A stretch of 64,000 nt of DNA from Rhodospirillales bacterium (GTDB lineage: Bacteria; Pseudomonadota; Alphaproteobacteria; Rhodospirillales; Thalassospiraceae), in the NCBI GenBank assembly GCA_019634165.1, contig JAHQVT010000010.1:124001-188000 (forward strand), in the 5' to 3' direction. Under the pieces are notes generated by a model that saw only the letters and a program-made list of their open reading frames with translations, made no database searches and was not told the DNA's origin. Made by a program: the position numbers and the translations under genes. The stretch's first letter is position 1. The number at the start of each line of letters is the position of its first letter. Positions 45,751-54,918 of the stretch are shown here, one piece after another.

Positions 45751-46422
45751 ATGAACAGTGCTAATCAAATCTATTCCACCGCCCGCCCTTTGCGCATTTT
45801 GCTTTGTGATGACCATGCCCTTGTGATGGATGGCATCCGGTCGCGACTGGAATGTTTTGACCATATCAACATAATTGGCGAAGCCAGCAACGGCGTCGAA
45901 GCCCTGTCACTTGCCAGCGAACTTCACCCTGATATCGTATTGATGGATATTTCCATGCCGGTGATGAACGGTCTGGAAGCAGCAGAAAAATTCCGCGAAA
46001 CATTGCCCGCGACCAAAGTCGTCATTCTTTCAATGCATGAAAACCCGGAATATCTGCGCACCGCACAGCAAGCCGGGGCCAAGGGATTTATCCTTAAAGA
46101 CGTGTCATCCAATGACATGGCCCGCGCAATTGAAACCATCGCCAATGGCGGCGAAGCATATAGCTCCACCTTTGATCGCATAAGTGCCGGTGAAGGCAGC
46201 AACAGTGACGGCGTGCCATTGACCACCCGCGAACGTACTGTCTTGCGTCTTCTTGCCAAAGGGGCAAGCAACAAGCATGTCGCGCGTGAACTCGACATTA
46301 GTGTGCGTACTGTTGAAACCCACCGACGCAATATCAAACGCAAACTTGATATTGATAGTTCGGCCGGCCTTGTCCGTTATGCGATTGAAAAGGGTCTGGT
46401 GACCCTTGATTCGAGTTCCTAA
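45751..46422 (+). CDS. NarL/FixJ-family response regulator
   Basis: A 223-residue two-domain regulator. The receiver domain has Asp20/Asp21, phosphoacceptor Asp66 (IVLMDISMP) and the Lys of LKDVSS. A LuxR-type helix-turn-helix follows (LTTRERTVLRLLAKG to VRTVETHRRNIKRKL, about 156-200). Cognate partner of the Cache kinase immediately upstream. Targets are unknown; the divergent pyc-glcDEF operon is a natural candidate. Confidence 0.9.
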   Translation: MNSANQIYSTARPLRILLCDDHALVMDGIRSRLECFDHINIIGEASNGVEALSLASELHPDIVLMDISMPVMNGLEAAEKFRETLPATKVVILSMHENPEYLRTAQQAGAKGFILKDVSSNDMARAIETIANGGEAYSSTFDRISAGEGSNSDGVPLTTRERTVLRLLAKGASNKHVARELDISVRTVETHRRNIKRKLDIDSSAGLVRYAIEKGLVTLDSSS

Positions 46423-46488
46423 ACAATCGGCCTACTCGCAACCAAACACAATATCGGTATCGGTTGATGATTTTTGCAAACAGCCAAT

Positions 46489-47244
46489 CTAGCGTGCTGC
46501 TGCCTGCAAATCATTCTGGAAGGCTGAGTTGGGACCACAGGCCAATGATAGTTTTTCATATTCTTCTGGCGTGTCGATCTGCCTGTGCTGTTCGCGTCGA
46601 TGACGATCAATATCGCGCAGACGCCGTTTGAAATCCCGACCATATTCTGACAACAGCCGCTTGATTGCACTTGGCACGTTATCGGCCGCAAGCGGGAACA
46701 TCGCATCAACCTTGCGCACAACATCACCAACCAAATCATCAAGAGCAACCCGAATATCGGCTTCCATCCCTTGGTTGATCTTCACATGTTCGCCTTCATG
46801 GGCATAGACCACGTTATATTCGCACGATCCCCGGTTTAGTTCCGATGCAACATAAACAAGATGTTTGACCACATCGACCTTCGGGCTGACACGCACTGGG
46901 TCCAGACAATAACGACCAAATCCAACGGCGCGCGGCTCAAACCGCATATCGAACGATGCGCGCATTTCATATTCGGTCAAACCAGCCACAAGATAACGCG
47001 CCCCACCTCCGGCCCGCGCATTAAGCCACCGGACAGACCGATGACGATCCAACTGCGGATCTTTGTGATTGAATTCCAGCATCGCCTGCGGTGCCTTGAC
47101 CGGTCCGCATGTGCCCTGTGCCTTTGCCGGGCCTGACGACATAACAACGGCACAGACCAAAAGCAGGCTGACTATAAGGCCGCTTAAATTGATCTGATCA
47201 TATTGCCTGTAAACCGGCAAATAGCCTCTCCCGACGTTGTACAC
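46489..47244 (-). CDS. DUF922-type secreted zinc-protease-like protein
   Basis: A 251-residue protein with an N-terminal membrane/signal segment (about 20-43, ending PAKA-Q) and a mature DUF922 domain carrying HEGEH (His149, Glu150, His153), a HExxH zinc site. A basic helical C-terminus (about 185-230) follows. The frame opens with a GTG at 47244; a TTG eight codons later is possible, so the start is uncertain. DUF922 proteins are predicted metalloproteases with little experimental support. Convergent with the response regulator, 66 bases away. Confidence 0.7.
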   Translation of the reverse strand: MYNVGRGYLPVYRQYDQINLSGLIVSLLLVCAVVMSSGPAKAQGTCGPVKAPQAMLEFNHKDPQLDRHRSVRWLNARAGGGARYLVAGLTEYEMRASFDMRFEPRAVGFGRYCLDPVRVSPKVDVVKHLVYVASELNRGSCEYNVVYAHEGEHVKINQGMEADIRVALDDLVGDVVRKVDAMFPLAADNVPSAIKRLLSEYGRDFKRRLRDIDRHRREQHRQIDTPEEYEKLSLACGPNSAFQNDLQAAAR

Positions 47245-47299
47245 GGCTTGGCAAGCAGACCATCGTCAGCACTGCCTGTTTTCATTTTACGCTCTGCAT

Positions 47300-47659
47300 T
47301 CAGACATGGCTCACACGATCCGCACATTCGACACATAATGGTGTTGTCGGATCAAATTCCAGCCGCTTTTTTTGAATCTCTTTACCGCAATTATGACAGT
47401 GGCCGTATGCGTCCTCGTTCATACGCTGAAGGGTCTTTTCAATACGCGCAAGCTCCGCATTACGGCGGCGCTCTTGTTCCAGATGCATTTGTTGGTTCTG
47501 AAGCGCGTCCATTCGTGACAATCGCCCAACTGCTTGCTGATCAAGCTCAACCGGCTTTCGGTAGTCCTCTGAATGACTTAAATGCGCCAAAATCTCGGTG
47601 CGGCGTTCTTCAAGGCGCGCCCGCAAAACAGCAAGGTCAATATCTTTTCGATCTGTCAT
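47300..47659 (-). CDS. DksA/TraR-family C4 zinc-finger protein
   Basis: A 119-residue protein. A helical hairpin region (about 5-85) is followed by the DksA/TraR zinc finger with CHNC and CVEC pairs (about 88-112). It lacks an obvious DxxDxA coiled-coil-tip motif, so it need not act on RNA polymerase exactly like DksA. It lies 55 bases upstream of the DUF922 gene on the same strand. Role: possible transcription modulator, by family only. Confidence 0.8.
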   Translation of the reverse strand: MTDRKDIDLAVLRARLEERRTEILAHLSHSEDYRKPVELDQQAVGRLSRMDALQNQQMHLEQERRRNAELARIEKTLQRMNEDAYGHCHNCGKEIQKKRLEFDPTTPLCVECADRVSHV

Positions 47660-47761
47660 CTAGACCCTCATGATCAGTTGTTATGCTTCTTTCTTTAATA
47701 TGGGGATTGCCGGGGGCATTTCGCCAACCCCTAGACGAAATTCAGACCACCACTTTGGTTG

Positions 47762-48976
47762 TCATGTGCAACTGCCACAGGCATCAACAAGTTTCTCCAG
47801 CGCAGCCTTGGCTTCTGCGTCATCAAGACCTTCGGATTTTATTTTCTTTTGGATTTTGCAGCATAACGCCGGACCATCGGCAAACGGCTTATCCGTCCAG
47901 AACGGTACATCCGTTCCGAAATACCCCGCCTGATCAAGGAACGAGACACCGTAATAATAGGCTGCCCCGACAGAATTATAAAAAGTCGGGTCGTCAATAA
48001 AACCGCCGTCTGGCGTCATTGATTTGGTTAAACACCAGTCCAAGACCAAGCCAATATCCGACGCAGCTTCTTTTTGCCTGTCAGCGTCCACTTTGGACCA
48101 ACCAAGTTCGAAAATCTTGGTTACATCGTAATTATTGTGGTTGTTGAAATCGTCATTGTGCTTCCAGCCAAACGGGTATGCGCCATCACGGATCGCAAGT
48201 GTGGTGTCAAAAATTCCTTCCCACAAATCAACCTTCCCGTGCTGATAAGAAATATTGTGGAATGTCAGGCTAAGATCGTCGCTTTTTAGAACGCCTTGAT
48301 CCTTGGTATCAAACCAACCGCCCCAATAACCACTTTTCTGATCCTGCCAATCATCAAGCCAAGTTTTATAGGCTTTGATATAATCCTCGGTCAGATCAAA
48401 GCCCTTCACATGGGCCTGAAAATAGTCCCGAATTTCACTTTTAAAGCACATTTGCGATAGGGTTGCTGTCACAGCCCCCAATGCATCACGACGGTCCAGA
48501 CCATCGGTAAAAATCGAAGACGTCTTTTGACTTTCCAGCCAAGCTGTCATTTTTTCCGGCGTTGCGATCGGGGCCATAAACAAAAACGGATATTCCGGTG
48601 CTTGCCCGGCGTCGGCCAAGGTATTGACCGCATCAATCATTGCATCGACTTTTAAAAACCACTGGTCATAGCAAGGCCCCCACGATCCATCACTTGCAGA
48701 CTGTTTTTCGGCCCAACCCTGATCAAGGTTTTCAAGCGACTTGGCAAAAGCATCAAGCTTTTCAGACAATGTTTTCCAATCCGCGGTGTAAAGCAAAAGC
48801 CATTTGCATTCGATCATTTGCTGATCAGATGCTGCCATACTGTTCCCGGTCTTCTGGATTTTGATCAGTTTTTCCTGAAGCTTTTCTAGTTTTTGGGCAA
48901 AGGCTTGCTGTTGCGCGACATAGTCTGGATCAAACACACAGAATTGTTCTGTAATCAGCTTGGTAAAATCAATCAT
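47762..48976 (-). CDS. Unrecognised 404-residue soluble protein
   Basis: I do not recognise this family. There is no signal peptide or membrane helix. Residues about 18-45 look like a coiled coil. The C-terminal half is aromatic and glycine-rich with blocks that look structural or active: GYWGGWF (216-222), TFHNISYQHG (238-247), FNNHNNYDVTKIFELGW (277-293) and DGGFIDDPTFYNSVGAAYYYG (part, 323-343). The spacing recalls alpha/alpha-toroid enzymes such as unsaturated glycuronyl hydrolases or terpene cyclases, but no diagnostic motif is certain. The last residues are CGSCT with a CxxC. It stands between the DksA-like gene and the FliF-tail gene, with gaps of 102 and 191 bases. Confidence 0.6.
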   Translation of the reverse strand: MIDFTKLITEQFCVFDPDYVAQQQAFAQKLEKLQEKLIKIQKTGNSMAASDQQMIECKWLLLYTADWKTLSEKLDAFAKSLENLDQGWAEKQSASDGSWGPCYDQWFLKVDAMIDAVNTLADAGQAPEYPFLFMAPIATPEKMTAWLESQKTSSIFTDGLDRRDALGAVTATLSQMCFKSEIRDYFQAHVKGFDLTEDYIKAYKTWLDDWQDQKSGYWGGWFDTKDQGVLKSDDLSLTFHNISYQHGKVDLWEGIFDTTLAIRDGAYPFGWKHNDDFNNHNNYDVTKIFELGWSKVDADRQKEAASDIGLVLDWCLTKSMTPDGGFIDDPTFYNSVGAAYYYGVSFLDQAGYFGTDVPFWTDKPFADGPALCCKIQKKIKSEGLDDAEAKAALEKLVDACGSCT

Positions 48977-49167
48977 AGCCGCCTAAAGCCTTCCCCGTTG
49001 CGCCATTTACGCCCGGTGCATTGGATATTGGCCGGGCTTCAAGCCATCAGCATGACAAAAAATCTCACGATGCCAAGGAATTATCCAAAAATATGCGCCG
49101 TCGGTTTGGCTGGAAAACGGTGAAACTATAAATGCGTAGCTATAATAACGGGCTTAAAACCGGTTGA

Positions 49168-49467
49168 TCAGTCTTGCAGCAGCCAATTGCGGATAACGCG
49201 CAGCGCCTGATCGGGGTCTGTTTCGACAATCTTGGCAGCGACATTTGCCTTCTTGCGATCAATCATTCCTTCGATGCCCGCGACATTGAGTCCATCTGGG
49301 TCGTCACCTATCGGAATCATGGATGTAGTTGATGATGTTCCACGTAAGCGATCGCGCAAATTTTCATCCGATCCCGGTTCATATCTTGGGATTGGTGCTG
49401 ATGGCTTGGGTCCAGCCATGAAAGAAGGCGCTATACCTTGCTTTGGTTCATTGTCAGATTGCGTCAC
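49168..49467 (-). CDS. Small protein with FliF-like C-terminal (FliG-binding) tail
   Basis: A 99-residue protein starting at GTG 49467. The first 50 residues are proline-rich and probably disordered. Residues about 61-99 read like the extreme C-terminus of alphaproteobacterial FliF (the MS-ring protein), with an IEG then VETDPDQALRVIRNWLLQD ending. The NP(E/D)xA-x2-(I/V)(I/V)RxWL pattern is the FliF segment that docks onto FliG. No MS-ring domains or membrane helices are present, so this is a free-standing tail. No other flagellar gene is in the window. Homology is my reading of the motif and needs a profile search. Confidence 0.6.
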   Translation of the reverse strand: MTQSDNEPKQGIAPSFMAGPKPSAPIPRYEPGSDENLRDRLRGTSSTTSMIPIGDDPDGLNVAGIEGMIDRKKANVAAKIVETDPDQALRVIRNWLLQD

Positions 49468-49951
49468 TCGCCGATCTTTCGTCTCAGATGAGTGCTCAGC
49501 TTAGCATATTTGACGACTCGTCAGAAGGTTAACGCCGTCACAATTAAAATGATGCATCACATTTCTTCACAATCCGCTACATTAGACAGCATTAAACTTT
49601 AGTCTTATGCTGATATTCTAAAAAACGCAGAACAACCAATCTCCAGAACGGTATAGGGTCCATCAAGTTATCGAGAAGAATTTTAAACTTCCTCACAAAC
49701 CGTTTAATTCTGCGGCCCTCGTAGCCCTTGGCTTTCAGAAACTGCCCCCAAAAGCTCTTGAAAAAAGCCAATAGAACGAAGCCACTGTGTGAATTGTTTA
49801 AACGCAAACATGCCATCCGAACACATTTTGGGGTTTATCAAGCACAAAGGTCTATTTACCTTCATACCCAGTCAAGGTATTCACCACCTTTGAGTAGTCT
49901 CGCCAATACCTTTGAACAGAGACTACCAAGGCGACGGGGGCACAGGAATCT
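49468..49951. other. Non-coding region before solute-binding protein
   Basis: A 484-base AT-rich spacer between divergent genes. It must contain promoters for the FliF-tail gene and the binding-protein/kinase pair. A possible 74-codon minus-strand frame (49592-49816) lies inside and is listed separately. No clear operator or RNA gene seen. Confidence 0.4.
49592..49816 (-). CDS. Doubtful 74-codon reading frame, possible gene remnant
   Basis: Encodes a basic, hydrophobic 74-residue peptide with plausible protein-like composition (GFVLLAFFKSFWGQFLKAKG, then RRIKRFVRKF). It has no ribosome site worth the name, no recognised family and a stop shortly upstream in frame. It might be a fragment of a decayed gene, perhaps the end of a glycosyltransferase-like protein, or chance. 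Listed for completeness. Confidence 0.2.
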   Translation of the reverse strand: MACLRLNNSHSGFVLLAFFKSFWGQFLKAKGYEGRRIKRFVRKFKILLDNLMDPIPFWRLVVLRFLEYQHKTKV

Positions 49952-51856
49952 TTGAAACAGTTTAAGTACATTTTGATTGCCGTAGTGGGGACCATGTTGG
50001 TTGGTAGCCCAAAACTACATGCTGTTGAATTTGGTGAAGCTCCTGTCCTTGCCCAACAAGTCGCGGCTGGTAATTTGCCTCCGGTAAAGGACCGCCTTCC
50101 GACCACGCCGATGATTGTCACTCCCAACGACAAGATTGGCGTTTATGGTGGCACATGGAAAATGGCGCAGCGCAATCAACGTGATCACGCGCTTCTGATC
50201 CGCAACATTGGTTATGAACCGCTTCTGCGCTGGACGCCACAATGGACATCAACTGTTCCCAATGTCGCGCTTTCCTTCCAGCCAAGCAGCGATGCAACGG
50301 AATTTTTCTTCCGCCTGCGTCCGGGTATGCGTTGGTCTGATGGTGCGCTCTTTAGCGTTGATGACATTGTATTCTGGTACGAAGACATTCTGAACAATCC
50401 GGCATTTTCTGATGCTGTGCCCGAATGGCTGACTTCTGGCGGCAATGCGGTAAAGGTTGATAAGATTGACGAAACCACGGTAGCGTTTCGTTTTAGCACC
50501 CCCTATGGGCTGTTTCCCACCGCCCTCGCCCGACCAGAAGGTGTTGAACCAGTAAGCTATCCGGCCCATTTCCTTAAGCCCCTATTGCCCAAATACAATC
50601 CGAACGCCGACGCAAAAGCCCGCGAACTTGGCTTTGCCGGCTGGAAAGAACGGTTCGTTGAGGTGTATGGCAATCCGGGTACGATTGATGATCCGTCACG
50701 CTGGCATAATCCGGATGTCCCAACACTTAATGCATGGGTTTTAACCGGTACGTATGGCCAAGATGACCCGCTGATTGCCAAGCGCAATCCGTATTATTGG
50801 AAAATTGACCCGACCGGTCGCCAGCTTCCTTATATTGACGAAGTTTCCTTTACGCTTGTCCCGTCAAAAAGTGCTGCTGGTGATGCCGCCATCGCCGGCA
50901 AGGTCAATATGCAAGAACGTCATGTCAGCACACGTGCAGACGAGGTCCTTGCCGCCAATGACAACCTGCTGCCCTTTACCTTGGTTGAAAGCGACATGAA
51001 CGCACTGACTTTGTCATTAAACCTGAATGACAAAGATTCCGTACTTCGTGACATTTTCCAGAATAAGGATTTTCGGGTTGCTCTTTCGCTGGCAATCGAC
51101 CGCGATAACATTATTTCCCGCTTTGTCCCCGGTGCCTTGCCACACCAAGCTGCTCCGCGCCCCGAAAGCCCGCTATATCACACCGTTTTGGCACGGCAAT
51201 TCATCCATTTTGATCCGGAAATTGCAATTAATCATCTCGCCAAGGCTGGACTGACCAAGAAAGACGAGCAAGGCTTCTTGCTGCGTCCAGATGGAAAGCG
51301 CCTGTCCTTTAGCATCGACACCGAAGGTGCTGATCGCTTCAAGATGCTTGACGCGGTCATAAAATATTGGCGTGATCTTGGGATTGATGCCACGGCGCGA
51401 AACCTGCCACGTGACGCCTTTGTTTCCATGCGTGAAAAGAATGATCACCATGCCAGTGCATGGGGTGGTGATGGCGGTTTGGATGCGATGGTCATCCCGA
51501 TCAACTATTTGCCGATGTCTGCTGAATCATCTTGGTTTGCAACCGGATGGGCGAATTGGTATGTCAACCCTGATAGCCCCGACGCAGAAACGCCTCCTGC
51601 CGCTGTTCAAAAGCAACTTGCACTTTATAACAGCCTCAAACAAACAGCGAATGCGGAAAAACAAACACAACTGATGCGCGACATTCTCGACATCAGTGCA
51701 GATCAGTTCTACGTTATGGGAATTGCTTTGCCGCCGAACAGGAAAGGCGTGGTCGCCAAGAACTTCCACAATGTTCCCAAAGTTATTCCGGCAGCGTGGA
51801 GTTATGCAACACCGGCACCAACAAACCCAAGCCAATACTATATTGAGCAAGAGTAA
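49952..51856 (+). CDS. Family 5 extracellular solute-binding protein
   Basis: A 634-residue periplasmic binding protein of the oligopeptide/nickel (SBP_bac_5) class. The signal peptide is 1-24 (MKQFKYILI...PKLHA), then VYGGTWK, the FRLRPGMRWSDG block (about 122-133) and DFRVALSLAIDRD (about 371-383), all typical. It starts at TTG with AGGAA just upstream; no usable ATG precedes the signal peptide, so TTG is accepted. No permease or ATPase genes accompany it. Instead a hybrid sensor kinase follows after 44 bases, suggesting it may present its ligand to that sensor. Ligand unknown. Confidence 0.85.
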   Translation: MKQFKYILIAVVGTMLVGSPKLHAVEFGEAPVLAQQVAAGNLPPVKDRLPTTPMIVTPNDKIGVYGGTWKMAQRNQRDHALLIRNIGYEPLLRWTPQWTSTVPNVALSFQPSSDATEFFFRLRPGMRWSDGALFSVDDIVFWYEDILNNPAFSDAVPEWLTSGGNAVKVDKIDETTVAFRFSTPYGLFPTALARPEGVEPVSYPAHFLKPLLPKYNPNADAKARELGFAGWKERFVEVYGNPGTIDDPSRWHNPDVPTLNAWVLTGTYGQDDPLIAKRNPYYWKIDPTGRQLPYIDEVSFTLVPSKSAAGDAAIAGKVNMQERHVSTRADEVLAANDNLLPFTLVESDMNALTLSLNLNDKDSVLRDIFQNKDFRVALSLAIDRDNIISRFVPGALPHQAAPRPESPLYHTVLARQFIHFDPEIAINHLAKAGLTKKDEQGFLLRPDGKRLSFSIDTEGADRFKMLDAVIKYWRDLGIDATARNLPRDAFVSMREKNDHHASAWGGDGGLDAMVIPINYLPMSAESSWFATGWANWYVNPDSPDAETPPAAVQKQLALYNSLKQTANAEKQTQLMRDILDISADQFYVMGIALPPNRKGVVAKNFHNVPKVIPAAWSYATPAPTNPSQYYIEQE

Positions 51857-51900
51857 TCTGGTGCGCTGAATAAATTTCCTGTCAGGGGAGACTGATAAGC

Positions 51901-54258
51901 GTGAAGAAGCTGTTAGACCGGATGATTGGCAGTCTGGTTTTCAAGATCGCACTGGCGATTGTGATTGTGGAAACCATTCTGCTTGGCCTGTTCGGCGGCT
52001 ACTACGTTCAGTATTTTGGCGCGGAGATCGACCGCCGCATCGCGGAACAGATCAGCACCCCCGGACGTCTAATTCAGGATGAACAGCTTAAAGTTTCAAT
52101 CCTCAGCGATCCTCAACAAATGGAACGCTTGCTGGGAGAGCACTTACAGCAGGCAATGGCAATCGGCTTTGACGGTACGATTTACCATGCGATTGACCCG
52201 CTCCTGATCGGAAATTCGATCAACGTCATTCCCGATTTTCCCGCAGATGAATTGCGCCCGGACCTGACAGAACCACTTCTGTTTACCTCCGATGAGGATG
52301 ATGACCATAGTATGGTCTCCATCACCCCGCTTTTCAGTCTGAATGCTAATCAACCCTTTATGTATGTCTATCTCAAGGTCTCGACCAAAGGCCTTGAAGA
52401 AAGTCAGCGCCAAATGCAATCGGTCCTGTTGATCGGGTCTGCCATGTGCATTTTGCTGACATCGGCATTGATTTTCCTGTTTACCCAGCAAACAGTCCTT
52501 AATCGTCTGATTACAGCAGCCCAGTTCGTCAATAAAATCCAGATTGGCAAACTAAGTTCGCGCTTGACCCCGATGGGTCGCGATGAAATTGGAACGCTTG
52601 AACGTGGCCTTAATGCCATGGCTGAAAGTCTTGAGCGCAGAACCCAGCAACACCAGATCGCCCAAGATGCCCTGCGTGACAGCGAAGAACGATTTCGTGA
52701 CTTCACGCTTTCATCAGCAGACTGGTATTGGGAAATGGGCGCGGATTTAAAAATCGCGTTTGCATCCTATAAATTCTATCAGCTCATCGAAGAAATTAAC
52801 GGCTCCCCTCAAGGCCAATCCTTTGACAGGCTTGGCCTTCATTCAGAACACCCAGAAGGCTGGCATTATCTGCAACGTCGCCTTGACGAGCATATGTCCT
52901 TCCAAAACGTTGAGTTTTCTTGGACGTCACGGAGCGGTGAAAAGAATTACGGCCGTATCAACGGTGTGCCAGTCTTTGCCCTTGATGGCAGTTTTAATGG
53001 CTATCGCGGGACAGGCAGCAACGTTACCGCCCAGCACCGTGCTGCAGAAGAACAAGAAGCCCTGCAACGCCAACTTGCGACATCACAAAAGCTTGAAGCC
53101 GTGGGTCAAATGGCCGGTGGGGTTGCCCACGAATTCAATAACTGTCTTGCCGGTATTCTAAGTTTTGCCGAAGTCGCCCGCGCAAAAATCGACGACCCGG
53201 ATCGGGTAAAAGAGTATCTGGACCATGTGATTTCGCTGGGCGAACGCGCGACCAGTGTTGCCGATCAGCTATTGATGTTCTCGCGTCGCCGCATTGATCA
53301 ACCGACCAATGTTCGAGTGCAAAGCATCTTTTCCGAGATGGAAAAACTGCTGGTCACATTGCTTGAACACCGGATTGAACTGCAAATCTGGTCAAATGAA
53401 CCTGAACTTTATACCCGCGTTGATCCGACCCAGTTATCAGCCTGCATTCTCAATCTTGCGATCAATGCCCGTGATGCCATGCCGGAAGGCGGCAAGTTGC
53501 AGATTTCATGCAGCAGCATCACTATTCCCCCGCTTGCCAAGCGCGTTCCTGATGAAGACATTGAAACATATCCCGATGACATTGCCGGTGAATTTGTCGT
53601 CATTACCGTGCAAGATACCGGAACCGGCATCCCAGAAGACATTCTCGAAAACATCTTTGAACCATTCTTCTCAACCAAGGAGCCTGGCAAAGGTACGGGC
53701 CTTGGTCTGTCTATCGTTCACAGTTGGGTAGAAGAAGCGCACGGCTTTATCAATGTCGAAAGCATCGAAGGCGAAGGCACGACCTTCTCGGTCTATTTAC
53801 CGCAATCAGAGAAAGGCGTTGAAGCTACCCGTCAGGTCGATGAGGTTGATAACGTGCCCGGCAATGGTGAACGCATTCTGATTGTCGATGATGAGCAGGC
53901 ACTGCGGACCACTGCGAGCATCATGCTAGAAGATGCTGGCTTCAGAACAGATACGGCAAAAAGCACAGAAGAAGCGCTAGAAGTCCTTAAACAAGCTGAA
54001 CCCAGCGATCCATACGATGTCATCCTGACCGATGTTGTCATGTCTGGCCGCAGTGGGCCGCAATTGATCATCGAAGCATTGCGACAAAATCAACGATATG
54101 GCGTTGTGTTCATGTCGGGCTATCCGGCAAGATCGCGTAAAGAGCTCGACAAACTTCTGGGCAACTATGTGTTTATCAAAAAGCCATTCCGTCCTGCCCA
54201 GTTACAAAAAGCCATTCATGACGCCATTGCCCTGCGTGCCGAACGTCAAAACACCTAA
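51901..54258 (+). CDS. Hybrid sensor histidine kinase (HAMP-PAS-HisKA-HATPase-REC)
   Basis: A 785-residue membrane kinase. The first helix is 12-34, followed by a periplasmic domain of about 138 residues (35-172), second helix about 173-196, HAMP (about 197-252), PAS (about 262-385), HisKA with phospho-His410 (GGVAHEFNN), HATPase_c with N-box Asn518 and G-boxes DTGTGIP and GTGLGLS. A C-terminal receiver carries phosphoacceptor Asp711 (ILTDVVMSG). It starts at GTG with an AGGGGAG ribosome site. It is paired with the binding protein upstream and has no adjacent DNA-binding regulator, so its output partner lies elsewhere. Confidence 0.9.
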   Translation: MKKLLDRMIGSLVFKIALAIVIVETILLGLFGGYYVQYFGAEIDRRIAEQISTPGRLIQDEQLKVSILSDPQQMERLLGEHLQQAMAIGFDGTIYHAIDPLLIGNSINVIPDFPADELRPDLTEPLLFTSDEDDDHSMVSITPLFSLNANQPFMYVYLKVSTKGLEESQRQMQSVLLIGSAMCILLTSALIFLFTQQTVLNRLITAAQFVNKIQIGKLSSRLTPMGRDEIGTLERGLNAMAESLERRTQQHQIAQDALRDSEERFRDFTLSSADWYWEMGADLKIAFASYKFYQLIEEINGSPQGQSFDRLGLHSEHPEGWHYLQRRLDEHMSFQNVEFSWTSRSGEKNYGRINGVPVFALDGSFNGYRGTGSNVTAQHRAAEEQEALQRQLATSQKLEAVGQMAGGVAHEFNNCLAGILSFAEVARAKIDDPDRVKEYLDHVISLGERATSVADQLLMFSRRRIDQPTNVRVQSIFSEMEKLLVTLLEHRIELQIWSNEPELYTRVDPTQLSACILNLAINARDAMPEGGKLQISCSSITIPPLAKRVPDEDIETYPDDIAGEFVVITVQDTGTGIPEDILENIFEPFFSTKEPGKGTGLGLSIVHSWVEEAHGFINVESIEGEGTTFSVYLPQSEKGVEATRQVDEVDNVPGNGERILIVDDEQALRTTASIMLEDAGFRTDTAKSTEEALEVLKQAEPSDPYDVILTDVVMSGRSGPQLIIEALRQNQRYGVVFMSGYPARSRKELDKLLGNYVFIKKPFRPAQLQKAIHDAIALRAERQNT

Positions 54259-54434
54259 AAGCACCCCAGCGCACCGCATTTGTTGATCCCAAACGGCCGA
54301 GTCCCCAACCATAATCGCCTTCTGCACGACACATCATCGCGCAAAGGTTAAAAAAACATTACCCTTGTCTTATGCTGTAAATGCTTATGGACCAAGCCGT
54401 TATCGGGCATTGGTTAAGCCAGCCTTACGGCCTG

Positions 54435-54450
54435 TGTGACAGCCATCACT
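54435..54450. promoter_or_regulatory. CRP-like half-degenerate site before small genes
   Basis: TGTGACAGCCATCACT matches TGTGA-N6-TCACA at nine of ten fixed bases. It lies about 100 bases before the first small gene at 54549. The rest of the 290-base spacer after the hybrid kinase shows nothing further that I can support. Confidence 0.3.
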
Positions 54451-54548
54451 TTTTCCAGCACACTTACCCCATACCCTAAGCGTCATAGAGATTTTAGATG
54501 TTCTCTGCGGTGGGTATCTATCCCTCCCGATAAGGTAAAGAGGTCAGG

Positions 54549-54773
54549 ATGATCGGCTCAGTTCAAGGTTCAGGACTTAGTTCAGCGGCACAAGCCGCAA
54601 ATGACGCAATTACGCCAAATGGCGGTAGCGGCCCCACGTTGCCATTCGCAGCCGCCGAAGGCGCGATCAACAAGGCAACCGGTCTGGCAAAGGTCATCGG
54701 GTCAATCGTCACAGAACATCAACCGCTTGAAACCAATGGTTCGCGCGGTACCAAGGTTAATATCCTAACGTGA
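54549..54773 (+). CDS. Small Gly/Ala-rich protein ending in RGTxxNIL motif (copy 1)
   Basis: A 74-residue protein starting MIGSVQGSGL, with a low-complexity Gly/Ser/Ala N-terminus, a short helical middle (about 33-55) and a C-terminus RGTKVNILT (66-74). An AAAGAGG ribosome site precedes the ATG and a good terminator follows, so it is a real transcription unit. The final motif recurs in the next small gene. No signal peptide or known domain; function unknown. Confidence 0.6.
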   Translation: MIGSVQGSGLSSAAQAANDAITPNGGSGPTLPFAAAEGAINKATGLAKVIGSIVTEHQPLETNGSRGTKVNILT

Positions 54774-54798
54774 TTTTCCCTCTCGTTAGCTTCCTCCG

Positions 54799-54824
54799 GG
54801 GTGGTCTTTGACCACCCTTTTTTT
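54799..54824 (+). terminator. Rho-independent terminator after first small gene
   Basis: Stem GGGTGGTC/GACCACCC with a 3-base loop followed by seven T. It begins 25 bases after the stop of the 74-residue gene. Confidence 0.88.
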
Positions 54825-54918
54825 CTGTCTTGATTGTAAATCCGACAATACAGCAGCCCCATGACAAATTCCGTGCCACGTGATAGGGTTGCCAACGGCT
54901 TCACTCTTGGACGGTATA

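Noticed and set aside
54520..54540. CCCGATAA resembling a sigma-28 (flagellar) -10 box before the small gene
   Set aside because: No TAAAGTTT-like -35 element at the required 11-base spacing.
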